Assembly (NCBI RefSeq): GCF_000243695.2
Contig: NZ_AHMN02000010.1
Location: forward strand, 178,112-242,111
Direction of reading: 5' to 3'
DNA from: Leptospira kirschneri serovar Cynopteri str. 3522 CT
GTDB taxonomy: Bacteria > Spirochaetota > Leptospiria > Leptospirales > Leptospiraceae
DNA length: 64,000 nucleotides
A program made the translations under genes and the position numbers. A model generated the notes under the pieces. It was not told where the DNA came from, searched no databases, and saw only the letters and a program-made list of their open reading frames with translations. Below, piece by piece: positions 37,797-50,061 of the stretch (position 1 is its first letter; every line of letters begins with the position of its first letter).

Positions 37797-39155
37797 ATGT
37801 GTGATACTTTTGTTGCCACTCCTTCATTTACTGGAACCAGTTCTATGATTTTTGGAAAAAATTCAGATAGAGAACCAAACGAGGCACAGTCCCTTTTGAG
37901 AGTTCCGGCCAGATCCAAAGAGTCTAAGACGTTTTGTACTTATATCCAAGTTCCAGGAGCAAAACAAACTCAGGAAGTGATTCTATCAAAACCATTTCAG
38001 ATGTGGGGCGCTGAGATGGGAGCCAATGAGTCTGGTGTGGTGATCGGAAACGAAGCGGTCTTTACAAAAATTCCTTTTGAAAAGAAAAATCAAGGATTGA
38101 CCGGTATGGATCTGCTTAGACTTGCATTGGAAAGAAGTAAGGATGCAGAAACAGCAAGAGAAACCATCCTTCAATTTTTGGAAAAATTTGGCCAAGACGC
38201 TTGTGGTGGTTATACAAATCCTTCTTTTTATTATCATAATAGTTTTATAATCGCCGATTTTAAAAATGCGTTCGTATTGGAAACCGCAGGAAAATTCTGG
38301 GCTTGGAAAAAGATAGAAGGTTTTTATTCTATCTCCAACGGGTTGACTCTTGAAGATAACTACGATGCGATTCACCCTAACGCGATCGATTTCGCTTATC
38401 AAAATGGATGGACAAAAAAAGGAAAACAGTTCTCGTTTCGAGCCTCGTTTTCCGATTCCTTTTTTACTTTTTTCAGTAAGTGTAAGGTTCGAAGAAAGAT
38501 CACTTCCGATTTAGGCACGGATCAAAAAGGAAATTTAGGTCCAAGAGAAGCGATGGAAATACTGAGACAGGAAGGAGAGCCGGGAACTACCAAACCATTT
38601 CTTCCTTCTAGATCCAATATGGGTTCGGTTTGTCTTCACGCGACCGGTCCGATTACGCCTAACGGTACCACAGGTTCTATGGTAGCCCAACTGAATCCGG
38701 ACGTTTCCCAAAATCGTTTTTGGTTTACCGGAACTTCCATTCCCTCGATTTCGCTTTTTATTCCGGCTGGTTTTTCAGGAACGAGTTTTTTGGAAAAAAA
38801 TTTCGAACAACCGGGAGCGGCGTTCGATACTTCTCTTTGGTGGACTCACGAAAAATTCTACCGGAAAATACAGGGATTTTATCCGGAGGCAAAACGTGCG
38901 GTTCAACAAAGGATTCTTGATTTAGAGAATTTGTGGTTTGAAGAATCGAATCGGATTCTAAAAAAGAAGAAAGGGAAAAAAACTTTAGACACGTTAAGCG
39001 AAACTGCAATCCACACAACGTTGCAGGAATATCGTATTTGGAACAGCTCTTTGTTAAACGAACTCAAAAGTAAAAATCGGCAACGAACATTTGCTCCTTT
39101 TTACAATTTGCAGTGGTCCGTTTGGAATTCCAAAGTGGGTATCAGTGTTTCTTAG
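37797..39155 (+). CDS. Secernin/peptidase C69-like N-terminal-nucleophile hydrolase
   Basis: Start set at the ATG giving [13 protein letters not shown], because a Cys at position 2 is the expected N-terminal nucleophile of this Ntn-hydrolase family; a TTG 36 bases upstream would add twelve residues before it. Conserved features: [14 protein letters not shown], the middle [34 protein letters not shown] and [13 protein letters not shown]. Secernin-like proteins have dipeptidase-type relatives; the substrate of this one is not known. The 3' end overlaps the convergent terC gene by 14 bases. Confidence 0.83.
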   Translation: MCDTFVATPSFTGTSSMIFGKNSDREPNEAQSLLRVPARSKESKTFCTYIQVPGAKQTQEVILSKPFQMWGAEMGANESGVVIGNEAVFTKIPFEKKNQGLTGMDLLRLALERSKDAETARETILQFLEKFGQDACGGYTNPSFYYHNSFIIADFKNAFVLETAGKFWAWKKIEGFYSISNGLTLEDNYDAIHPNAIDFAYQNGWTKKGKQFSFRASFSDSFFTFFSKCKVRRKITSDLGTDQKGNLGPREAMEILRQEGEPGTTKPFLPSRSNMGSVCLHATGPITPNGTTGSMVAQLNPDVSQNRFWFTGTSIPSISLFIPAGFSGTSFLEKNFEQPGAAFDTSLWWTHEKFYRKIQGFYPEAKRAVQQRILDLENLWFEESNRILKKKKGKKTLDTLSETAIHTTLQEYRIWNSSLLNELKSKNRQRTFAPFYNLQWSVWNSKVGISVS

Positions 39156-39861
39156 AGTTTGCCTTTCGAATTCTCATATTGACCAGTTCCACTCCGAGAG
39201 AGAATGCCATGGAAAAATAAACGTAACCTTTTGGAATATGAAAGTGCAATCCGTCCGCAAATAACATCGCTCCGATCATAATCAAAAAAGAAAGAGCTAA
39301 AATTTTCATAGAAGGATGTTCGTTGATAAAATCGCTGACAGTTCCGGAAAATATAAGCATCACAACCATGGAAAGGATAACCGCGGCAACCATAACTTGA
39401 AACTGGCCCGAAAGTCCGACCGCTGTCACAATCGAATCCACGGAAAAAATAATATCTAGAAGAATCAATTGAGCGATCACACTCCAGAAAGAAATTTTTT
39501 CCTTCTTAGATTTAGAATGATCTTCGTCGATACTTTCCACCTTACCGTGTATTTCGCTTGTACTTTTTGCGATTAAAAACAAACCACCTCCGAGCATGAT
39601 CAAGTCTCTGCCTGAGATTGCAAAATTTGCAATTGTAAAAAAGGGAGCCGTTAAGGATGCGATCCAACTAACTGCGAATAACAGAGCGATTCTAAAACCC
39701 AAGGCTAAAGTAAGACCTAAACTTCTTGCTTGATTTTGTTTATTTTTAGGAAGTTTTCCGGAAACGATCGAAAGAAAAACAATATTGTCGATCCCTAGAA
39801 CAATTTCCATGAGAGTAAGAGTAAGAATTGCAACAACTTTATCGAGAGAAAGTAATTCCAT
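39142..39861 (-). CDS. TerC family integral membrane protein
   Basis: 239 residues with about seven membrane helices. The paired acidic motifs of the family are present: [17 protein letters not shown] near the N-terminus and [17 protein letters not shown] in the second half, with conserved Asp residues likely in the membrane. TerC proteins are linked to tellurite resistance and to manganese or other metal export and metalation of secreted proteins; the ion here is an inference. The gene ends inside the convergent hydrolase gene by 14 bases. Confidence 0.9.
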   Translation of the reverse strand: MELLSLDKVVAILTLTLMEIVLGIDNIVFLSIVSGKLPKNKQNQARSLGLTLALGFRIALLFAVSWIASLTAPFFTIANFAISGRDLIMLGGGLFLIAKSTSEIHGKVESIDEDHSKSKKEKISFWSVIAQLILLDIIFSVDSIVTAVGLSGQFQVMVAAVILSMVVMLIFSGTVSDFINEHPSMKILALSFLIMIGAMLFADGLHFHIPKGYVYFSMAFSLGVELVNMRIRKANSKKH

Positions 39862-39934
39862 CCTTGCAGTTAATTTTTCGAAAAGGAATAAATCAATCGA
39901 TTTACAAAGAAACTTAAGAAGGCATACTGTAGGT

Positions 39935-40498
39935 ATGGAGTTTCTTCCGGAAAGTTTTAAAACGAGAGAAGCGTTCGGAATTCATTTGAGGGGAAAGAAC
40001 ATTCTTACTTATTTACCTCCTCGTCTCAGTCTTTTGGTTTTTTTAAGACATTCAGGATGTATTTTTGTTAAGGAGGCGGTTGCTGATTTGAAGGAGATGT
40101 TTGAAAGTTCTCTTTCTTTTCCTTCGATCTTATTTTTTTTTCCTGAAGATTTAAAAAACTGCGAAAAATTTTTTAAAGAAGTTTGGAAGGATGCTTGTGT
40201 GGTTTCCGATCCGAATACTGAATTTTATCAAGACTTGGGATTACAAAATGCAAATTTAATCCAACTTGTTGGCCCCGAAGTATGGATGGGAATTGCAAGG
40301 GCTACTCTTAAAGGACATTTTTATGGAATTCCCGGAAGTAATCCTTTGCAGATGCCTGGAGTATTTCTTGTAGTTCAGGATCGTATCGTATGGGAACATA
40401 GATACAGACATATAGGAGATCATCCCGATTGGAAAAATCTTCCCGGAATCACTCTTATACCGGGACCGGAATTTGGACCTGGGGTTTTACCCGCTTAG
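39935..40498 (+). CDS. Thioredoxin-fold AhpC/TSA-2 (SelL/PRXL2-like) protein
   Basis: Start placed at the ATG giving [15 protein letters not shown]; the open frame extends back to 39785 into the divergent terC gene and that part is not protein-like. The 187 residues show [19 protein letters not shown], where relatives have an R-H-x-G-C-x-x-C motif; here the second Cys (or selenocysteine) is Val, so only one redox Cys remains. Later blocks [15 protein letters not shown] and the [25 protein letters not shown] tail fit the family. A peroxiredoxin-like or reductase activity with an altered mechanism is possible. Confidence 0.7.
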   Translation: MEFLPESFKTREAFGIHLRGKNILTYLPPRLSLLVFLRHSGCIFVKEAVADLKEMFESSLSFPSILFFFPEDLKNCEKFFKEVWKDACVVSDPNTEFYQDLGLQNANLIQLVGPEVWMGIARATLKGHFYGIPGSNPLQMPGVFLVVQDRIVWEHRYRHIGDHPDWKNLPGITLIPGPEFGPGVLPA

Positions 40499-40499
40499 T

Positions 40500-40934
<435 letters not shown>

Positions 40935-41093
40935 GTACTTTCTCTTTGCCAAAGAGTGTATCCTTCTCAAGTTGGTTTTCCAATCAAAAAATCTTAAAAT
41001 TTAGGTTGGTACGATTTAATTTTGATTTATCGGAGAATTTTGATTTTATAAATGACTTAGACAAAAAAATTGCAAATCAATTAGCTTGCGATC

Positions 41094-41939
41094 ATGGAAC
41101 AAAAAACGGAACTAGATCGTATATTCCTAAATTCTTATTTAACATATAAGAATCTAGGAGATCCAAAAGATTTAATCGAACAGGCGGCGTTTTGGATTGG
41201 TAGAATTGCGGTGCGCAAGTATTCCCTTGGCGAAGACGAGAGAAGCGAAGTTCTACTCAAGTTCATTCAAAAAATAGAATATTTTTCTAAATTATACGAA
41301 ACTAAAAAATTCAATAATTTTTCGGCGTTTGGGATCGTGTTTTTAAAACATCTCGTTTTGAATCAATGGAAAAAGGAAATCAATTCTTTAAAAAAAAATC
41401 CTATTTTTTTGGAACCGGATAGTTTGCCTGGATCTGTGGTTTACGAGCCAGACTATGATTGTGAACCTTCACCGCATAAAATTTTCTTACAGGAAATTTT
41501 ACAAAATTTAGATCCGAGAGGAGTTTTGATCTTTAAGCTCAAACACAATCTGTTTTTGGAAAGAAAGGATATTCTACTTTTGAAAAGTATTCTTGCTTCG
41601 TCCGGAAATTCGATTCGGGATTTTTTAAAAGAAAAGGCGGAAAAAACATCTTCCGTTCGATGTAAAGAAATTACGATTTTAGAAAAGATGGAAGTCACAC
41701 ATCAATTGATTTTTTCTAATCGAAAAAACGCGGCGAACTTCTCTTCTCAAAAGAAACTGAAACTCAGAAAAAAACTTTTAAGACCAGAAATCATTTATAC
41801 TTATGAAGAGATTTCCAATTGGTTTGATTGGAAATGTTCCGTGATCAAAAGATTATATCTACAAACCATGAACTCTTTAAAGAATTCTGGTGGTATTCAA
41901 TTCAATTTCAAAGGAAATAAATCGAAGGCGTCTTACTGA
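41094..41939 (+). CDS. Divergent sigma-factor-like protein
   Basis: 281 residues, cytoplasmic, strongly charged. A part resembling sigma region 2 lies at about residues 40-95 ([38 protein letters not shown]) and a region-4-like helix-turn-helix at about 235-270 ([30 protein letters not shown]). The spacer between them (about 130 residues) has no similarity I recognise. An ECF-like role is an inference; key promoter-recognition residues cannot be judged by eye. It ends just before a repeat-rich gap and has no visible anti-sigma partner. Confidence 0.58.
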   Translation: MEQKTELDRIFLNSYLTYKNLGDPKDLIEQAAFWIGRIAVRKYSLGEDERSEVLLKFIQKIEYFSKLYETKKFNNFSAFGIVFLKHLVLNQWKKEINSLKKNPIFLEPDSLPGSVVYEPDYDCEPSPHKIFLQEILQNLDPRGVLIFKLKHNLFLERKDILLLKSILASSGNSIRDFLKEKAEKTSSVRCKEITILEKMEVTHQLIFSNRKNAANFSSQKKLKLRKKLLRPEIIYTYEEISNWFDWKCSVIKRLYLQTMNSLKNSGGIQFNFKGNKSKASY

Positions 41940-42216
41940 TTTGAATCACTTAACGTGAGTAAGGCGTAAAAAAACCAGGGCGAATCCGGCTTGCCACAGG
42001 CAGCCGGACCGGGCTCTTAGCTCTGGTCAAGTTATTGTGAAATTCCAGAATCAGATTCAATTTTTATAAAATACCAATAACTTGATCCCACAACGCGACC
42101 CATAGGAAAGCGTTGTGCTGAGTTTCGAACGCGACCTGCAGAGCGACCCTTAGGGAGCGATGCATTGAGTTTGAGGAAAGCGTTGTGCTGAGTTTCGAAC
42201 GCGATCCGTAGAGAGC

Positions 42217-42468
42217 CATAACCTTACCCACAAGTTGAATAAGATTTTAGAATCATAAGGCTCAAAAACGCACATTTTTCAAGTGTTCCGACAAGAATGA
42301 GTCTTTTTACTTGCAAAAAGCATGTTTTTCTGATAGAGAAAAGTCTTCCGAATTTCTCCACCTCCGCCCCCACCCAAAAATAAGGGTGGGAACTCAGTTT
42401 TACAGAGGATTTGTCGTAATTCCCACAGATTTAATATTGAAATCTAAATACTTGTGGGTAAGGTTATG
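42217..42468 (+). mobile_element. 252-bp non-autonomous element, copy 2
   Basis: Same 19-bp inverted repeats as the copy at 36541-36793 and nearly the same interior, in the same orientation. Perfect 9-bp direct repeats GTAGAGAGC flank it (42208-42216 and 42469-42477). That target is the reverse complement of the copy 1 target, so the element entered the same site of the surrounding hairpin repeat in the opposite orientation. Confidence 0.9.
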
Positions 42469-42781
42469 GTAGAGAGCGTTTTACTGAGTTCAAGAAGTGA
42501 GACGCTGAGTTTCCAGAGCGACCCTTAGGAGCGATGCATTGAGTTTGAGAAAGCGTTGTGCTGAGTTCATTCCTTTTACGTTCATTCACGTTATTTTACA
42601 TTTTCAAAGTCTGGTCGTAACACCTCTAAATTTCCCACATTGATTACTCGAACGCATGAAAATAGTATTAGAAAATGAATAGGTGATTTTACAAAGACTC
42701 AGAAATTTTCAAAAAATTATATCTAACTTGAAATCGTTGGCTTTTTTGTGTGAGATCCCACATTTTAAATTTTGAAATAGT

Positions 42782-43236
42782 CTTAACGTGAGTAGATCAT
42801 AACGAATCCATGATTCTGAAAAAAGTTAGAATCTGAACTTTACAGATCGATTCGGGAACTACCACAATTTATAAAATAGAAGTTTATAACAATTGAATCT
42901 GTCTCAGTGTGGGAACTATTACAAAACTTATGTTTATCTGTAAAATTATGTGGGAGCTCTCACAAATCACGATTTTATGAGTAAATTCTAAAATTGTAGG
43001 AACTCATACTCTAAGAAAATTTTACTCAGCCAGAACTCACTTTAAAATGGGATTTAAATTTTGATGACAGCTGTAAAACAGCGGTTTTGTGCAAAAACCA
43101 GATGGGCGATGATTCTTTTTGTATTTTATAGTAGTTCCCACAATTTTCAAAGTCCAACTGGTAAATCCACGATTTGTAAGAGTTCCCACATCAAAATTGA
43201 CCTAAGATTTTCTTATGTACTGCTTACGTTAACTTA
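42782..43236 (+). repeat. Long composite repeat, copy 2
   Basis: Begins TTAACGTGAGTAGATC and ends TGCTTACGTTAA. It aligns by eye with 19945-20600 (which carries an extra internal block at about 20218-20345) and, inverted, with 46905-47256. Shared blocks include ATGTGGGAACTACCACAATT and TTTATAACAATTGAA, GTAGGAACTCATACT, CTGTAAAACAGCGGTTTT and AGTTCCCACAATTTTCAAAG. Confidence 0.75.
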
Positions 43237-43638
43237 AGTTGGATCTCTAAAAACTATTCATTTTTTAAAATGGTGAGCATACTATCTAAAAAATTTTGTT
43301 TCAGAGTTTTATATTTTAAACTTGGTTCGGATTCTAAGTTTTTAAAGAAATTTTTTCTAAGGAGTAGTTACTGAAAAAGAACTTTATGTAGGTCTTTTGG
43401 TTTTTAAAGACTTAAAAAATGCAATAAACTCTTACGTTTTACTTTTTTATGAAAAAATTAAGTTTTCTAAATAAGATTTCTAACTATCGAACTCGTTTTT
43501 CATTTTGTGAAAATAAAGTAAAAAATAATTTTCGGAAGATACTTTTCTTTCGGAGTAGTATAAAAAAATGAGTTCAGTAGATAGTTTGTAAATGGAAAAC
43601 ATTTATATTCTAACTCGATTTAATCAGTAGAGTACATT

Positions 43639-45441
<1,803 letters not shown>

Positions 45442-45983
45442 GTTATTTTTTAGAAAATTGATGACAGAAGATGCTCTTTTTTTTCTTCTAAAAATAATAA
45501 TTGATCCATATTTTAGAAAATTAAAATATACTTTTTGTTTAAAGAATTCAAAAAATAGAATATTCTGAAAATTAAGAGTCTATTTCAATACCTATCTATA
45601 CATTAGAGTATCATAACTTTTGAAAATAAGCTTCCTTTTGAGGACGAAATTTTATGTATCCTATGTAGTTATTGAATAATATTTTAACGTGATCAGGGCG
45701 TAATGCGAAAAGGATCGATGAATGAACTCAACACAATGCTCTCTATGAATCGCGTTAACTCAGCAAAACGCTTTCCTAAGGGTCGCGTTTTAGGATCAAG
45801 TTATTGGTATTTTATGAAAATTGAATCTGATTCTGTAGTTTCACAATAACTTGACCGAAGCTAAAGAGCCTGGTCCGGCTGCCTGTGGCAAGCCGGATTC
45901 GCCCTGGTTTTTTTACGTCGAACTCACGTTATTTTAAGTTTTTGGTCTTTTTGAATTTTGTTTTTAGAAAAGTTGTATAAGTT
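45442..45983. repeat. Gap with hairpin-family repeats
   Basis: No gene is supported. Bases about 45690-45800 carry AACGC/GCGTT hairpin units (GGATCGATGAATGAACTCAA and so on) and 45811-45930 a full hairpin-family repeat ending ACTCACGTTA. A GAGGA sits before an ATG at about 45653 but the frame closes after four codons. Confidence 0.7.
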
Positions 45984-46589
45984 TTATCTGGATTTTCTTT
46001 CTAATTTGAATTTTAAATGTGATCGGGTGGTAGGCCATTCACTTGAGATGATACTGTAAACGGCTGTGTCTCTCAGAGTTCCGTTTGGCATAGTTCTATG
46101 ATTACGTAAGATTCCGTCTAAAGTTGCTCCTAATCTTTCTATGGCTTTTCTTGAATTTTGATTGAGTCTATGCGTTCTAAATTCTACGGCGATACAATCT
46201 AAATTCTCAAATGCATGTTCTAAAAGAAGAAATTTACATTCTGTATTTACAAATGTTTTTTGGTATTCTTTAGAATACCAAGTCGAACCTATTTCAAGTC
46301 GTTTATCCGTTTTTTCTATGTTCATATAACGTGTACTTCCGATGATTTTTCCATCGACTTTACTTTGTACAACAAAAGGAAGTGAACTTTTTTCTTTTTC
46401 TTCTGTCAGAGCCTTTTCGATCCACTGTTTCATAGCTTCAGGAGAAGGTACTAACGTGAACCAAAGTTTCCATAGTTCTCCGTCTAACACTGCTTTAGTT
46501 AATGTTTCACAATGTTCCATCTTGAGAGGATGAAGTTCTACATGGTTTCCGATCAGTGAAATAGGTTCAGGGGGAAAGTGATGTTTCAT
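45984..46589 (-). CDS. GNAT-family acetyltransferase (RimJ/RimL-like)
   Basis: 201 residues of the GNAT_3 type that transfer acetyl from acetyl-CoA to an amine. Blocks: NHVELHPLKMEHCETL, WIEKALTEE, FVVQSKVDGKIIGSTRYMNIE, LEIGSTWYSKEYQKTFVNTECKFLLLEHAFENL and FRTHRLNQNSRKAIERLGATLDGILRNH. The acetyl-CoA-binding loop is present, though less regular than the classic R/Q-x-x-G-x-G/A. Similar proteins act on ribosomal protein N-termini, antibiotics or small metabolites; the substrate is unknown. Confidence 0.87.
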   Translation of the reverse strand: MKHHFPPEPISLIGNHVELHPLKMEHCETLTKAVLDGELWKLWFTLVPSPEAMKQWIEKALTEEKEKSSLPFVVQSKVDGKIIGSTRYMNIEKTDKRLEIGSTWYSKEYQKTFVNTECKFLLLEHAFENLDCIAVEFRTHRLNQNSRKAIERLGATLDGILRNHRTMPNGTLRDTAVYSIISSEWPTTRSHLKFKLERKSR

Positions 46590-46904
46590 TTTTGAATTTT
46601 GTTTTGAACTTGTCTCAAAAACTCCAAAGATACAAACGATAATTCTTTAGAAGTTTCTGATAAATTCTGTAGCTCCTACAGAAGACCGCACAGTCTGGAG
46701 GATATTTGCGAATTTTTCTAATCGTTTTTTATATCATCAAATATTTGTAAATTTTAGGTTTTAGAACAAGTTCTTTGTTGAAATTGAAAATTTATAAAGA
46801 TTATTCAAAATTTACAAGTAGATTTTAGTGAATCATAAAAGTAGAACATTTTGTTGAGTTCAGTGAGCAAGACATTTTCGTTTTACAAAATTGTGGGAAC
46901 TACT

Positions 46905-47256
46905 ACTTTTAATGTGGGTTCGGTATAAGAAATAATTTTCTAAAAGTATGAGTTCCTACAATTTTAGAATTTACTCATAAAATCATGATTTACCGGAGTT
47001 CTCACATCATTTTACAGACAAACCTAAGTTTTGTAATAGTTCCCACACTTGAATACTACAGTTATAAACTTCTATTTTATAAATTGTAGTAGTTCTTACG
47101 GATTACGTCTGTTTTTATCTTTTTTGCGATTTTAAATCATACTTTTCTGAACGAAATTTTGCAGTAGTTCCTACATTTTAGGAATCGATCTGTAAGGTTC
47201 AGATTTCAACTTTTTTCAGAATCACGAGTGCTTACGCTCTGCTCACGTTACTTTTA
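46905..47256 (-). repeat. Long composite repeat, copy 3 (inverted)
   Basis: Reverse complement of much of 42782-43100, including GTATGAGTTCCTACAATTTT, AATAGTTCCCACAC and TTATAAACTTCTATTTTATA. It ends at CTGCTCACGTTA, the shared terminal motif. Confidence 0.7.
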
Positions 47257-47558
47257 GAAAATTCTTTCTCATTTTTTTAAATCGAGTTCACGTTTTCTAA
47301 TATTAGAAAAACAAATATTATCTGCTCACTTTACCCATCCCTATAAGATAGAATACCTTAAATGTTGTGATAAAAAATCGATTAACGAGTGTCCAATGCT
47401 AAAGCGATTATTATGCTGCGATCCATAACCAACCCCACAAGTATTTGGATTTCAATATGAATCTGTAGGAATTACGACAATCCTCTGTAAAAACTTTCAC
47501 TTGCAACGCGATTCATAGAGAGCGTTGTGTTGAGTTTCCAACGCGATCCATAGAGAGC

Positions 47559-47811
47559 CATAACCTTACCCACAAATATTTAGATTTCAATATTAAATCT
47601 TGTGGGAATTACGACAAATCCTCTGTAAAACTGAGTTCCCACCCTTATTTTTGGGTGGGGGTGGAGGTGGAGAAATTCGGAAGACTTTTCTCTATCAGAA
47701 AAACATGCTTTTTGCAAGTAAAAAGACTCATTCTTGTCGGAACACTTGAAAAATGTGCGTTTTTGAGCCTTCTTATTCTAAAATCCTATTCAACTTGTGG
47801 GTAAGGTTATG
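47559..47811 (-). mobile_element. 253-bp non-autonomous element, copy 3 (inverted)
   Basis: Same 19-bp inverted repeats, CATAACCTTACCCACAA... at the left and ACTTGTGGGTAAGGTTATG at the right, interior inverted relative to copies 1 and 2. The left repeat has diverged after base 17. The flanking 9-bp direct repeats are ATAGAGAGC (47550-47558 and 47812-47820). Confidence 0.88.
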
Positions 47812-48179
47812 ATAGAGAGCTTTGTATGAGCTTTTCCTAATTTTGGTGGCAACTCAATGAATTGCTTTCCATGGGGCGCAATTCAGGTGGAGAAGTTCGG
47901 AAGATTTTTATCTATTAGAAAAACATACTTTTTGCAAGTAACAAACCTCATTCTTGTCGGAATACTTGAAAAATGTGCGTTTTGCTTGAGTTCAATTTTG
48001 ATTCTAAAATCCTGTGTGGTTGGTCATGATAGAGAGCCGCACCTGAGTTTGAAAAATTCCGAAGGAAATTGGAGCAGAAAGTGCGGTCCGGCAACTCCCA
48101 AACCTTTTAACGCTGAATTTACGGGATTGATATGTAAAAACGATTAATTGGTTCTCTGTTATATAGTTCCGGGTAAAAA

Positions 48180-49034
48180 TCAATCTTCCGAATAATATTT
48201 ACTAGATGCTTCTTTCAAAAATTTTTTTTCTTTTCTGGAAAGAGAATTCATACCGGATTTGGAAATTTTATCTAGTAATTGATCCACTTCTTCCCTGACG
48301 TGAATTTTACGATTCATTTCTTCTTGCCATTTTTTCATCTTTCTTTTTTGAAGATAACGACTGAGAGATAATGAAGCAGGAATTTTAGATTTTAGTTTAT
48401 TATAATAAAAGAAATAAACCGCTCCACCGATCGCTCCTCCCAAATGAGCCATGTGTGCGATGTTGCTACCCGAGCCGGAAAACGCAATGATGAGCATAAG
48501 AATTACAACCATATACTTCGCTTTGAGGGGAAAAAAGCCCATAAAAAGAAGTTCCTGGTTAGGCCAGATCAAAGCGAAGGCGATCAAAAGACCATAAATT
48601 CCACCAGAGGCGCCGATGATAGTACCTTGATGAAATCCAACGTTATGCAAAATCCAAGGAAAAAAACCTCCCATAAAACAAGAGAATAGATAAAACTTCA
48701 AAAAATTTCTACTACCCCAGTAACTTTCCAGTACCGAACCAAACATCCAAAGAGAAAACATGTTGAATAAGATATGAAAGAAATTTTGAACCGAATGTAG
48801 GAATGCGTATGTCAGAAATTGCCAAATAAAAAAACGGTGAGTGATCATATCGGAAGTCATTCCAAAATAAAGAGTTAAGTAATCTCCTACCGTCCAGGAA
48901 AGTAGAAGTTGAACCGCAAAGACGCTCCCGTTTAAAATCAATAAGGTGCGGACTACTGGAGTCAGCTCCGGACCGATTCGATTGTAGATTCCTGTCATAG
49001 AAGAACATGATTTCTCTTCGGAATCCAAAGACAA
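48180..49034 (-). CDS. Rhomboid-family intramembrane serine protease
   Basis: 284 residues with six or more membrane helices. The catalytic dyad is visible: Ser143 in GASGGIYG and His197 in MAHLGGAIGG, together with the oxyanion/loop motif HILFNMFSLW (His87 and Asn91) and the WR-type loop region. These enzymes cut membrane proteins within or near the membrane. A charged, helical cytoplasmic tail of about 75 residues follows. An internal ATG (residue 13) is an alternative start. It is divergent from the MBL-fold gene. Confidence 0.93.
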   Translation of the reverse strand: MSLDSEEKSCSSMTGIYNRIGPELTPVVRTLLILNGSVFAVQLLLSWTVGDYLTLYFGMTSDMITHRFFIWQFLTYAFLHSVQNFFHILFNMFSLWMFGSVLESYWGSRNFLKFYLFSCFMGGFFPWILHNVGFHQGTIIGASGGIYGLLIAFALIWPNQELLFMGFFPLKAKYMVVILMLIIAFSGSGSNIAHMAHLGGAIGGAVYFFYYNKLKSKIPASLSLSRYLQKRKMKKWQEEMNRKIHVREEVDQLLDKISKSGMNSLSRKEKKFLKEASSKYYSED

Positions 49035-49104
49035 CCGTAAAACGGAATTTCTTGTTTCTCTTCTCTTTGACAGAAAATTTCGGAAGTTAAATACTGGGCC
49101 GGAT

Positions 49105-50057
<953 letters not shown>

Positions 50058-50061
<4 letters not shown>

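Larger units (their letters stand above)
41940..43638. repeat. 1.7-kb repeat-built gap
   Basis: No gene is supported. In order: an inverted full hairpin repeat (41949-42080), AACGC/GCGTT hairpin units (42093-42216), a complete 252-bp element (42217-42468), more hairpin units (42469-42590), a segment shared in inverse with 3000-3110 (about 42640-42780), and a copy of the composite repeat (42782-43236) containing many GTGGGAACT-type boxes. Bases 43237-43638 are AT-rich and unrepeated and should hold the promoter of the next gene. Confidence 0.75.
46590..48179. repeat. 1.6-kb repeat-built gap
   Basis: No gene is supported. A 6-bp hairpin CTGTAG-CTC-CTACAG lies at 46667-46681. Bases 46905-47256 are an inverted composite repeat. 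Bases about 47430-47500 are a degenerate left part of the 253-bp element, 47505-47558 hairpin units, 47559-47811 a complete inverted element, and 47820-48030 another decayed copy ending TGATAGAGAGC. Bases about 48100-48170 match the TTATATAGTTC repeat edge. Confidence 0.75.

Noticed and set aside
42850..43200. Possible CRISPR array from regularly recurring GTGGGAACT boxes
   Set aside because: Spacing is irregular, repeats are about 10-15 bases and variable, and no cas gene is in the window.
43270..43374. 34-codon frame MVSILSKKFC...
   Set aside because: No ribosome-binding site, and composition is that of AT-rich non-coding DNA.
47857..48147. 96-codon plus-strand open frame
   Set aside because: Derived from a decayed 253-bp element copy; similarity to 13929-14204 comes from the shared repeat, not a protein family.
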